The notes beneath the pieces are model-generated. The model did not search any database. It had not been told where the DNA came from and was given only the letters and a program-made list of their open reading frames with translations. 38,771 bases of DNA, taken from Betaproteobacteria bacterium. Its GTDB lineage: Bacteria > Pseudomonadota > Gammaproteobacteria > Burkholderiales > Casimicrobiaceae. The position numbers and the translations under genes are program-made. The DNA is taken from the NCBI GenBank assembly GCA_018971195.1, contig JAGXBK010000010.1, positions 1-38,771 on the forward strand. Reading direction: 5' to 3'. Below are positions 19,601 through 27,761 of this stretch, piece after piece. Every line of letters starts with the position of its first letter. Position 1 is the stretch's first letter.

Positions 19601-19709
19601 TCTGCTCGATGTTGAGGCGCAGATAGGAAAACAGCCCGAGGACGGTGATGCCGATCATCACCATCGTCGCGAAGACGGGATTGTCGATCGAGGTTCGGGT
19701 GATCCACAT
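16614..19709 (-). CDS. RND-family (AcrB/MexB-like) efflux pump inner-membrane subunit
   Basis: [77 protein letters not shown]...[20 protein letters not shown]...[33 protein letters not shown]. Confidence 0.96.
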   Translation of the reverse strand: [1031 protein letters not shown]

Positions 19710-19715
19710 GGCGAG

Positions 19716-20864
19716 CTACGACCGCGCCGCCTTGACGATCGCCGGCGCGCCATCCTTCAGGTTGTCGAAACGTGCGGCGAGCACCGGCGTCCCCGGCGGC
19801 AACGGCGTGGTTATCTCGATGCGACCGCCGGACTCGTCGCGCCGTCCGGTGACGACGATGCGCCGGACCAGCTTGCCGCCCTCGATCGTCCAGACGTACG
19901 ACTGCCCGGCCTCGTTGCGCACGGCGCCCGCGGGAAGGGTCGGCGTCGGCCCGGCGGTGGCGAGCGCGATGCGGCCGGTCGCGAACATTCCGACGCGCAG
20001 CGCCGCATCGGGGTTCGGGAGGCTGACGTGGACGACGATCGCGCGCGTGCCGGGCTCGGTCGACGGATTGATGCGATCCACGCGGCCGGTGAAGCGCCGG
20101 CTGCCGAAGCCATCGACCGAGAGCTCCACCGGCATGCCCTGCGCCAGCTGCGGCACGTCGATCGCCGGTACCAGCGCCTGCATCTCGAGGTCGCTCAGGT
20201 CGACGATCGTCAGCAACGCCCCCTCGACGGCGACCTTCTCGCCGGGCTGCACCTGTCGCCTGGCGACCATGCCCGAGAGCGGTGCGACCACATCGGCGTC
20301 GCGCAGCGCATTTCGTGCGACCTGCACCTGTGCCTCGGCGGACTTGACGTTGCCGCGCGCGACGTCGAAGCTCGACTCGGCGTTGTCGAATGCGCTCTGG
20401 GAGATGAATCTGTCGTGCAGCAGCCGCAGGTTCATCGATCGCGTCTTGTCGGCGAGCGCCAGTTGCGCGCGCGCGCTCTCGAGCGCGCCCATCCGGTCGG
20501 CGATGCGGGATTTCAGGTCGGCCGAGTCGATGCGAGCGAGGCGCTGGCCCGCCCGCACCGCATCCCCCTCGCGCACCGTCAGGTCCGCGACATCCCCTGC
20601 GACCTTGGCCTTGACGATCGCCTGGCGCACCGGCTCGAGCGTTCCGGAAACCGGCAGCCATCGTGCCAGGGGGGTATCGCGGATGTAGGTGAGATCGGCA
20701 GCGGCGAACTCGAGGGCGACCGGGGTTGCGCCGCCCCGGGCCGCGGCAGCCTCGTCGCTCGCGCGCTTGGCGGCGCGCAGCGCGACGGCGCCGGCGAGGC
20801 CACCGACGAGCACCACCAGGGCGACTGCGCCGGCGAAGCGCCGGCGCGTCATGCGGATGGACAT
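19716..20864 (-). CDS. RND efflux periplasmic adaptor (membrane fusion protein)
   Basis: MSIRMTRRRFAGAVALVVLVGG...GTLEPVRQAIVKAKVAGDVADLTVREGDAVRAGQRLARIDSADLKSRIADRMGALESARAQLALADKTRSMNLRLL...VVAPLSGMVARRQVQPGEKV. Confidence 0.93.
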   Translation of the reverse strand: MSIRMTRRRFAGAVALVVLVGGLAGAVALRAAKRASDEAAAARGGATPVALEFAAADLTYIRDTPLARWLPVSGTLEPVRQAIVKAKVAGDVADLTVREGDAVRAGQRLARIDSADLKSRIADRMGALESARAQLALADKTRSMNLRLLHDRFISQSAFDNAESSFDVARGNVKSAEAQVQVARNALRDADVVAPLSGMVARRQVQPGEKVAVEGALLTIVDLSDLEMQALVPAIDVPQLAQGMPVELSVDGFGSRRFTGRVDRINPSTEPGTRAIVVHVSLPNPDAALRVGMFATGRIALATAGPTPTLPAGAVRNEAGQSYVWTIEGGKLVRRIVVTGRRDESGGRIEITTPLPPGTPVLAARFDNLKDGAPAIVKAARS

Positions 20865-21024
20865 GCATTCTCCCTACGCACCCGGGTGGGGTGCGGCCGG
20901 TTCGAGGGCGCCGCGGCAGACGCGATGCGGATGGCGCTGCGGTGCCGCGACGACTGGCCATTCGATGCGGCGAGCGCCTCGATCGGATTCACGGGCCCGC
21001 GCCAGGCACCCCGGGCGTCAGTCA

Positions 21025-21054
21025 TTGACACCCGAGTCGGCCGGGATCGATAAT
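21025..21054 (+). promoter_or_regulatory. Candidate sigma70 promoter for the first liv operon
   Basis: TTGACA (21025-21030), 18-bp spacer, GATAAT (21049-21054); SD-like TTGGAGG just upstream of the ATG at 21095. Confidence 0.6.
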
Positions 21055-21094
21055 TTCACGTTTTCCTTCCCAATTCTCCGTTTGGAGGCATCAG

Positions 21095-22399
21095 ATGCGT
21101 GTCGCCCACAGGATCGGCCTGACGCTCGTCGCGGCGTCGGTCATCGCGATTTACGGTTGCGGCAAGAAAGAAGAAGAGCCCAAGCAGGCCGCGCAGGCAC
21201 CGGCAGCGGCCCCGGCCCCGGCCGTGGAAACGGTCACGATCGGATCGGCGGGACCGCTGACCGGGGAAATCGCCCACCTCGGCAAGGACAACGACAACGG
21301 CGTGCGCCTCGCGATCGACCAGGCCAACGAGAAGCACATCAAGATCGGCGGCAAGGAGGTCAAGTTCGTCGTCGACAGCGAGGACGACCAGGCCGATCCC
21401 AAGCTCGGCCCGACGATCGCCCAGAAGTTCTGCGACGAGAAGGCGGCCGGCGTGGTCGGCCACCTGAATTCGGGCGTGACCATTCCGGCGTCGGCCGTCT
21501 ATCATCAATGCGGCATCCCGATGATCTCCGGCTCCGCGACCAACCCCAAGCTGACCGAGCAGGGCTTCAACAACATCTTTCGCGTCGTGGGTCGCGACGA
21601 CCAGCAGGGTCCTGCGGTCGCGCAGTACCTGAAGTCGATGAACATCAGGAAGGTCGCAATCGCCGACGATGCCACCGCGTACGGCGAAGGGCTCGCCAAC
21701 GCAGTCGAGGCGACGCTCAAGACGGAAGGCGTGCAGATCGTCGCTCACGAGAAGACCAACGACAAGGCGACCGACTTCAAGGCGATCCTCACCAAGATCA
21801 AGGGCCGCGCCCCCGACGCCGTATTCTACGGCGGCATGGATGCAACCGGCGGCCCGATGCTGAGGCAGGCGCGCGAACTCGGCATCAAGGCGATATTCAG
21901 CTTCGGTGACGGCGCCTGCACCGACACCATGCCGAAGCTCGGCGGAGAAAAGAACGTCGAGGGCATGATCTGCTCGCAGGCGGGTCTGCCGGTGGTGGCC
22001 GCAGCGAAGGGCTTTCTCGACGCCTACAAGGCGAAGTACAACGTCGATCCGATCATCTACGCGCCGTTCACCTACGACGCTGCGAACCTGCTGATCGCCG
22101 CGATGGAGAAGGCCGATTCGACCGATCCGGCCAAGTACCTTCCGGCGCTGCAGAAGATCAGCTACGACGGGGCGACCGGTCACATCGAGTTCGACGACAA
22201 GGGTGACCGCAAGAACGCCGAGATCACGATCTTCAAGATGACCAACGACAAGCTCGTCCCGATCGCCGTGGTCAAGGGTGGCAAGAGCGTCTCGTTCGAC
22301 GAGTTCATGAAGACCGCCGCGTCCGCCGCCCCGGCCGCCGCGCCCGCGACGGCGCCGGCCACTGCACCCGCGATGGCGCCGGCCGAGCCGAAGAAGTAA
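21095..22399 (+). CDS. livK: Branched-chain amino-acid-type ABC transporter substrate-binding protein, putative lipoprotein
   Basis: MRVAHRIGLTLVAASVIAIYGCGKKEEEPKQ...VTIGSAGPLTGEIAHLGKDNDNGVRLAIDQANEKHIKIGGKEVKFVVDSEDDQADPKLGPTIAQKFCDEKAAGVVGHLNSGVTIPAS. Confidence 0.93.
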   Translation: MRVAHRIGLTLVAASVIAIYGCGKKEEEPKQAAQAPAAAPAPAVETVTIGSAGPLTGEIAHLGKDNDNGVRLAIDQANEKHIKIGGKEVKFVVDSEDDQADPKLGPTIAQKFCDEKAAGVVGHLNSGVTIPASAVYHQCGIPMISGSATNPKLTEQGFNNIFRVVGRDDQQGPAVAQYLKSMNIRKVAIADDATAYGEGLANAVEATLKTEGVQIVAHEKTNDKATDFKAILTKIKGRAPDAVFYGGMDATGGPMLRQARELGIKAIFSFGDGACTDTMPKLGGEKNVEGMICSQAGLPVVAAAKGFLDAYKAKYNVDPIIYAPFTYDAANLLIAAMEKADSTDPAKYLPALQKISYDGATGHIEFDDKGDRKNAEITIFKMTNDKLVPIAVVKGGKSVSFDEFMKTAASAAPAAAPATAPATAPAMAPAEPKK

Positions 22400-22422
22400 G
22401 CGACTGCAGATCTTCGCTGCGC

Positions 22423-22454
22423 GACGGCGCCCCGGGTGGGCGCCGTCTTTTTTT
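22423..22454 (+). terminator. Rho-independent terminator after livK
   Basis: GACGGCGCCC-CGGGT-GGGCGCCGTC followed by seven Ts: perfect 10-bp stem, 5-nt loop. Confidence 0.92.
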
Positions 22455-22611
22455 GGCGATCCGGCGGATCGCGGGAAAATCGCCAATGCGACGGGGTCGC
22501 GGCCGGCTGCGTGCGGTGGCCCGCCGAAGCTGCGGAATCCGCACGACGTCCCACTTGCCGCCGATGGCCCAAAGGCCGGACAATCGCGGGGCCGAACCAA
22601 CCGCTCCCATC

Positions 22612-23616
22612 GTGGACACCCTGATCCAGCAGCTCGTCAACGGCATCACGCTCGGCAGCGTGTATGCGATCGTCGCGCTGGGCTACACGATGGTCTACGG
22701 CATCATCCAGCTCATCAACTTCGCGCACGGCGAAGTCGTGATGATCGGCGCGATGGTCGCCTACACGGTGATCGCCGCACTGGTCGGCGCGCACCTCCCG
22801 CTGCCGCCGCTGGCGATCCTCGTCATCGCGACGCTGTGCGCGATCCCGGCCTGCATGGCGGTGGGCTTCACGATGGAGCGCGTCGCCTACCGTCCGCTGC
22901 GGAGGGCGCCGCGGCTCGCGCCGCTGATCACCGCGATCGGGCTCTCGATCATCCTGCAGAACCTCGCGCTCATCATCTGGAGCCGCAGCCCGCTGCCGTA
23001 TCCGCAGATCATCGACACCGTCAGCTACCACCTGACGCCGCATGCGAACGGCGCCACCATCACCAACGTGCAGGTCGGGATCATCTGCCTGTCGATCGTG
23101 ATGATGGGCGCCCTGCTGCTGCTCGTCTACCGCACGAAGCTCGGCATCGCGATGCGCGCGGTCGCGCAGAATTCCCAGGTCGCGGGGCTGATGGGCATCG
23201 ACATCAACCGCGTGATCTCGCTCACCTTCGTGATCGGCTCGGGGCTCGCCGCAGTCGCCGGCGTCATGGACGGCACCTACTACGGGGTGGCGCACTACCA
23301 GATGGGCTTCATCCTCGGGCTCAAGGCCTTCTCGGCGGCGGTGCTGGGCGGCATCGGAAACCTCGGCGGCGCGATGCTCGGCGGCCTGCTGCTGGGGGTC
23401 ATCGAGGCGCTGGGCGCGGGCTACGTGGGAGACCTCACGAACCTGTGCCACCTTTCCGGCTGGTCGAGTTCGCTGGCGCAGCGCTGCGCCGACGACCCCC
23501 ACCTCGCCGTGTTCGGGTCGAACTACCAGGACGTGTTCGCATTCATCGTGCTGATCCTCGTCCTGGTGTTCCGCCCGTCAGGACTGCTCGGCGAGCGCGT
23601 CGCCGATCGCGCCTGA
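22612..23616 (+). CDS. livH: Branched-chain amino-acid-type ABC transporter permease LivH (GTG start; alternative ATG at 22564)
   Basis: VDTLIQQLVNGITLGSVYAIVALGYTMVYGIIQLINFAHGEVVMIGAMVAYTV...AVAQNSQVAGLMGIDINRVISLTFVIGSGLAAVAGVMDGTYYG. Confidence 0.92.
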   Translation: MDTLIQQLVNGITLGSVYAIVALGYTMVYGIIQLINFAHGEVVMIGAMVAYTVIAALVGAHLPLPPLAILVIATLCAIPACMAVGFTMERVAYRPLRRAPRLAPLITAIGLSIILQNLALIIWSRSPLPYPQIIDTVSYHLTPHANGATITNVQVGIICLSIVMMGALLLLVYRTKLGIAMRAVAQNSQVAGLMGIDINRVISLTFVIGSGLAAVAGVMDGTYYGVAHYQMGFILGLKAFSAAVLGGIGNLGGAMLGGLLLGVIEALGAGYVGDLTNLCHLSGWSSSLAQRCADDPHLAVFGSNYQDVFAFIVLILVLVFRPSGLLGERVADRA

Positions 23617-23631
23617 AGCATCGTCCGCCCG

Positions 23632-24711
23632 ATGCGGAGCTACTTCGAACTGCGCCGCCACCCCGGGCTCGAATGGGCGGGCCTGGCACTGGTCGCGGTG
23701 GCGCTGATCGCGCTTCCATGGGTGCTGGCCGACATCGGCACCGCCTGGGTGCGGATCACCAACCTCGCGATCCTCTACTGCTTCCTCGCGCTGGGCCTCA
23801 ACATCGTCGTCGGCTTCGCCGGCCTGCTCGACCTGGGCTACATCGCGTTCTACGGCGTGGGCGCCTATGTCTACGCACTGCTGGCGAGCCCGCAGTTCGG
23901 CCTGCACCTGCCCTTCTGGGTGATCCTGCCGCTCGGCGCGGGGCTCGCCTGCATCTTCGGCGTGCTGCTCGGGGCGCCGACGCTCAAGCTGCGCGGCGAC
24001 TACCTCGCGATCGTCACCCTCGGCTTCGGCGAGATCATCCGCATCTTCCTCAACAACCTGTCGTCGCCGTTCAACCTCACCAACGGCCCGCAGGGGATCA
24101 CCCTGATCGACCCGTTCCGCATCGACGGCTTCAGCTTCGCGACGACGCAGCGGGTGCTGGGGCAGACGCTGAGCTCGCCGATCAAGTACTACTATTTCCT
24201 GCTCGCCGTGCTGCTGGTCGTCATCGTCATCAACCTGCGGCTGCAGAATTCGCGGATCGGCCGCGCCTGGGAGGCGATCCGCGAGGACGAGATCGCCGCT
24301 CGCGCCATGGGCATCAACACGCGCAACATGAAGCTCCTCGCCTACGCGATGGGCGCATCCTTCGGCGGGGTCGCGGGCGGCATGTTCTCGGCGATGCAGG
24401 GCTTCATCAGCCCCGAGAGCTTCGTGCTGGTCGAGTCGATCATGGTGCTGTCGATGGTGGTCCTGGGCGGCATGGGCAACGTGTTCGGTGTCGTCGTCGG
24501 CGCGCTGCTGCTGTCGTACGTTCCCGAAGTCCTCCGCTATACCGTCGGTCCCGTGCAGCAGGCGGTGCTCGGGCGCACGCTGATCGATCCCGAGGTGTTC
24601 AGGATGCTGCTGTTCGGCCTCGCGCTGGTCCTGATGATGCTGTTCCGTCCGGCGGGCATCCTCCCCTCGGCGCTGCGCAAGCGCGAGCTCCAGGCGCGGA
24701 CCCGGGAATGA
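23632..24711 (+). CDS. livM: Branched-chain amino-acid-type ABC transporter permease LivM
   Basis: ITNLAILYCFLALGLNIVVGFAGLLDLGYIAFYGVGAYVYALL...LRGDYLAIVTLGFGEIIRIFLNNL...AIREDEIAARAMGINTRNMKLLAYAMGASFGGVAGGMF. Confidence 0.95.
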   Translation: MRSYFELRRHPGLEWAGLALVAVALIALPWVLADIGTAWVRITNLAILYCFLALGLNIVVGFAGLLDLGYIAFYGVGAYVYALLASPQFGLHLPFWVILPLGAGLACIFGVLLGAPTLKLRGDYLAIVTLGFGEIIRIFLNNLSSPFNLTNGPQGITLIDPFRIDGFSFATTQRVLGQTLSSPIKYYYFLLAVLLVVIVINLRLQNSRIGRAWEAIREDEIAARAMGINTRNMKLLAYAMGASFGGVAGGMFSAMQGFISPESFVLVESIMVLSMVVLGGMGNVFGVVVGALLLSYVPEVLRYTVGPVQQAVLGRTLIDPEVFRMLLFGLALVLMMLFRPAGILPSALRKRELQARTRE

Positions 24712-25523
24712 GCGCGCCACTGCGTGACGCCGCAGCCGGCGAGCCGCTGCTCGTCGCCGACCGGATCAGCAAGAGCTTCGGTGGCGTGCAGGCGCTCGCC
24801 GACGTCTCGTTCACGATCCGGCGCGGCGAGATCTACGGCCTGATCGGCCCGAACGGAGCGGGCAAGACCTCGCTGTTCAACGTCCTGACCGGCATCTACG
24901 CGCCCGAGGCGGGGACGTTCACTTTCGACGGTCACGCCCTGGCGGGCCTCAAGCCCAACGACGTCGCAGAGCGCGGGATCGCGCGCACGTTCCAGAACAT
25001 CCGGCTGTTCGCCAACCTCTCGGCGCTCGAGAACGTGATGATCGGCCGCCACGTGCGCACGCGCGCCAACGTGTTCGGCGCGATCTTCCGCAACGCGAGC
25101 ACGCGCGCCGAGGAGCGCGCGATCGAGACGCGCGCCCGCGAGCTGCTCGAGTACGTCGGCATGAGCCCGCAGGCGAACACGCTGGCGAAGCATCTCGCCT
25201 ACGGCGACCAGCGCCGGCTGGAGATCGCGCGGGCGCTCGCCACCGATCCGCGACTGCTCGCCCTCGACGAGCCCGCCGCGGGCATGAACGCGACCGAGAC
25301 CGCGGCGCTCAAGGGCCTGCTCGAAAGCATTCGGCGCGACGGCGTGACGATCCTGCTGATCGAGCACGACATGAAGCTCGTCATGAGCGTCTGCGACCGC
25401 GTGCTCGTCCTCGACTATGGCAGGAAGATCGCCGAAGGCCCCGCGACCACCGTCCAGAAGGACGAGAAGGTGATCGCCGCCTACCTGGGCGGCGAGGTGA
25501 CGCTGAGCCTCAGACGCCGATGA
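24708..25523 (+). CDS. livG: Branched-chain amino-acid-type ABC transporter ATPase LivG
   Basis: MSAPLRDAAAGEPLLVADRISKSFGGVQALADVSFTIRRGEIYGLIGPNGAGKTSLFNVLTGIYAPEAGTFTFDG...GIARTFQNIRLFANLSALENVMIGRHVRTR. Confidence 0.95.
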   Translation: MSAPLRDAAAGEPLLVADRISKSFGGVQALADVSFTIRRGEIYGLIGPNGAGKTSLFNVLTGIYAPEAGTFTFDGHALAGLKPNDVAERGIARTFQNIRLFANLSALENVMIGRHVRTRANVFGAIFRNASTRAEERAIETRARELLEYVGMSPQANTLAKHLAYGDQRRLEIARALATDPRLLALDEPAAGMNATETAALKGLLESIRRDGVTILLIEHDMKLVMSVCDRVLVLDYGRKIAEGPATTVQKDEKVIAAYLGGEVTLSLRRR

Positions 25524-26251
25524 TCGACGCGAAGAGTCCCCTGCTCGCGCTCGACCGGCTCGCGGTCGCCTACGGCGGCATCCAGGCCGTCAAGGGCATC
25601 GACCTCGCCGTCGGCGCGGGCGAGCTCGTGTGCCTGATCGGGGCGAACGGCGCCGGCAAGACGACGACGCTCAAGGGCGTCTGCGGCCTGCTGCCCGTGA
25701 AGTCGGGCGGCATCCGGTATGGCGGCGACGACATCACCGGACGGCGCTCGTTCGAGCTGGTGCGACGCGGGCTGGTCATGGTGCCGGAAGGTCGCGGCGT
25801 GTTCGGCGCGCTGACGATCGAGGAGAACCTCGCGATGGGCGCCTACATACGCGACGACCGCGCGGCCATCCGCGAGGATGCCGAGCGGGTGTTCACGCTG
25901 TTTCCGCGACTCAAGGAGCGGCGCCGGCAGACGGCCGGCACGCTGTCGGGCGGCGAGCAGCAGATGCTCGCCATCGGCCGCGCGCTGATGTCGCGGCCGA
26001 AGCTCCTGTTGCTCGACGAGCCGTCGATGGGCCTCGCGCCGCTGATGGTGCAGAAAGTTTTCGAGACGATCATCGCGGTGTCCCGGGAAGGCGTGACCAT
26101 CCTCCTGATCGAGCAGAACGCCAAGCTCGCGCTCGAGGTGAGCGACCGGGGCTACGTCATGGAGTCCGGGGAGATCACCCTCGAGGGCGACGCCGCGGCG
26201 CTGCTGCACGACCCCAAGGTGCGCGCGGCCTATCTCGGCGAGAATCCCTGA
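25520..26251 (+). CDS. livF: Branched-chain amino-acid-type ABC transporter ATPase LivF
   Basis: MIDAKSPLLALDRLAVAYGGIQAVKGIDLAVGAGELVCLIGANGAGKTTTLKGVCGLL...VPEGRGVFGALTIEENLAMGAY...TLSGGEQQMLAIGRALMSRPKLLLLDEPSMGLAPL. Confidence 0.96.
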   Translation: MIDAKSPLLALDRLAVAYGGIQAVKGIDLAVGAGELVCLIGANGAGKTTTLKGVCGLLPVKSGGIRYGGDDITGRRSFELVRRGLVMVPEGRGVFGALTIEENLAMGAYIRDDRAAIREDAERVFTLFPRLKERRRQTAGTLSGGEQQMLAIGRALMSRPKLLLLDEPSMGLAPLMVQKVFETIIAVSREGVTILLIEQNAKLALEVSDRGYVMESGEITLEGDAAALLHDPKVRAAYLGENP

Positions 26252-26389
26252 TCGGCCGGAGCGGCGCGCATTTCCGACGATCACCGTCCATCGGACCCGG
26301 ATCCGGCCGCCGACCCGGGCGGTCGGCATTCCGGGCGCAGGCCGCGCGCGGTCGGCGCCGACCACGGGCTCGAGTGGTACCGCGAGGCG

Positions 26390-27010
26390 ATGCGGCTCTG
26401 GAAGCGCGGGCCGTTTGCGTTCTCGGCGCTGGCGCTGGTCATCATCGCCGTCAACCTCGTGCTCAACCTGCTGCCCGCGATCGGCATCGCGATCGCGCAG
26501 GCGATACTGCCGTTGCTCGAATGCAGCCTGCTGTACGCGAGTCTCGCCGCCGATCGCGGCGACCGCCCGCGCCTGCGCCATCTCGTCGCCGTCGCCGGCG
26601 GGTCGCCCGGGGCGCTGGCGGCGGTCGTGGTCGCAGGGTCGCTGGTGTTCGCCGCCGAGGCGCTGGTCGCGCTGGAGGTCGGAGGCATCGACATGCTGTC
26701 GCCGGCCGCCAATCCGTCGGTGTCCCCGGCCGCACTCATCGTCATCTATGCGACGGGCATGCTGGTGTCGCTGCCGGTCACCTTCGTGCCGTTCGCGGCA
26801 TTGTTCGACGGCGTATCGTTTCGCGACGCGTTCGCCCAGAGCCTCGCAGCGTTCATGCGCAACGCCGCGCCGCTCGCGGTCTACGGCGCCCTGTCGTTCG
26901 TGCTCCTGCTGCTGGGGCTCGTGAGCAGCGGCCTCGGACTGCTGCTCGCGCTGCCCTGGTCGGCCGCGGCGTCGTATGCCGCGTGGAAAGACATCTTCGA
27001 CGTGACCTGA
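26390..27010 (+). CDS. Uncharacterised multi-pass membrane protein (resembles BPSS1780-type membrane proteins); start uncertain
   Basis: Hydrophobic protein with several TM-like segments (FAFSALALVIIAVNLVLNLLPAIGIAIAQAIL; LAAVVVAGSLVFAAEALVAL; ALIVIYATGMLVSLPVTFVPFAALF; LAVYGALSFVLLLLGLVSSGLGLLLALPW). Coding-like residues LEWYREA precede the ATG in frame. Confidence 0.7.
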   Translation: MRLWKRGPFAFSALALVIIAVNLVLNLLPAIGIAIAQAILPLLECSLLYASLAADRGDRPRLRHLVAVAGGSPGALAAVVVAGSLVFAAEALVALEVGGIDMLSPAANPSVSPAALIVIYATGMLVSLPVTFVPFAALFDGVSFRDAFAQSLAAFMRNAAPLAVYGALSFVLLLLGLVSSGLGLLLALPWSAAASYAAWKDIFDVT

Positions 27011-27038
27011 GCGCAGCGCCCGCCGGGGCGCATACGCG

Positions 27039-27761
27039 TCAGTCCTCCATCTCCCACTTCTCGGCGCTGGCGCCCGCCAGCGCGCGCACGCGCTCCTCGT
27101 CCTGCGCGAACTCGGCAGCCGGGCCTTCGTAGACGACCTTGCCGTCGTCGAGGACATACGCGCGATCGGCGATCTCGACCGCGGCACGTACATTCTGCTC
27201 GACCAGCAGCACCGAGATGCCCTCCTTGCGCATCGTGGCGATGACGTCGAACACCTGCTGCACGATGATCGGCGCCAGGCCCTGCGAAGGCTCGTCGAGA
27301 ATCAGCAGCTTCGGGTTGAGCAGCAGCGCGCGTGCGATGGAGAGCATTTCCTGCTCGCCGCCGGAAAGCTGCCGTCCCTTGTTGCCGCGCCGCTCGCGCA
27401 GCCGCGGGAAAAGGTCGTAGACGCGAGCCACCGTCCACGGACCGGGCCGTTCCATCGGCACGCGCAGGTTCTCGTCGACGGTCAGGTTGGCGAAGACGCG
27501 GCGGCCCTCGGGAACGTAGCCGACGCCGAGTGCCGCGATCCTGTAGGGTGGCCAGTGGGTCGTCGCATCGCCGAAGATGCGCACCGCGCCTTCGCGCGCA
27601 TGCGTGAGTCCGATGATGCTGCGCAGGGTCGTCGTCTTGCCTGCGCCGTTCCGGCCGAGCAGCGCGACGATCTCGCCTTCGCGAACCGCAAGGCTCACAC
27701 CATGCAGGATGTGGCTCTTGCCGTAGAAGGTATGCAGCGCTTCCGCGTCGAGGACGTTCAT
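27039..27761 (-). CDS. livF: Branched-chain amino-acid/amide-type ABC transporter ATPase LivF (second system)
   Basis: MNVLDAEALHTFYGKSHILHGVSLAVREGEIVALLGRNGAGKTTTLRSIIGLT...VPEGRRVFANLTVDENLRVP...QLSGGEQEMLSIARALLLNPKLLILDEPSQGLAPIIV. Confidence 0.94.
   Translation of the reverse strand: MNVLDAEALHTFYGKSHILHGVSLAVREGEIVALLGRNGAGKTTTLRSIIGLTHAREGAVRIFGDATTHWPPYRIAALGVGYVPEGRRVFANLTVDENLRVPMERPGPWTVARVYDLFPRLRERRGNKGRQLSGGEQEMLSIARALLLNPKLLILDEPSQGLAPIIVQQVFDVIATMRKEGISVLLVEQNVRAAVEIADRAYVLDDGKVVYEGPAAEFAQDEERVRALAGASAEKWEMED

Noticed and set aside
16786-21053. Very long ORFs 16786..20961 (minus, 1391 aa) and 18450..21053 (plus, 867 aa)
   Set aside because: Arg/Ala/Gly-rich alternate-frame or antisense shadows of the RND pump and adaptor genes, a common GC-rich artefact.
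22836-25523. 895-aa plus ORF read as one protein
   Set aside because: Its first part is an out-of-frame shadow of livH and livM; only the C-terminal part from 24708 (LivG) is real.
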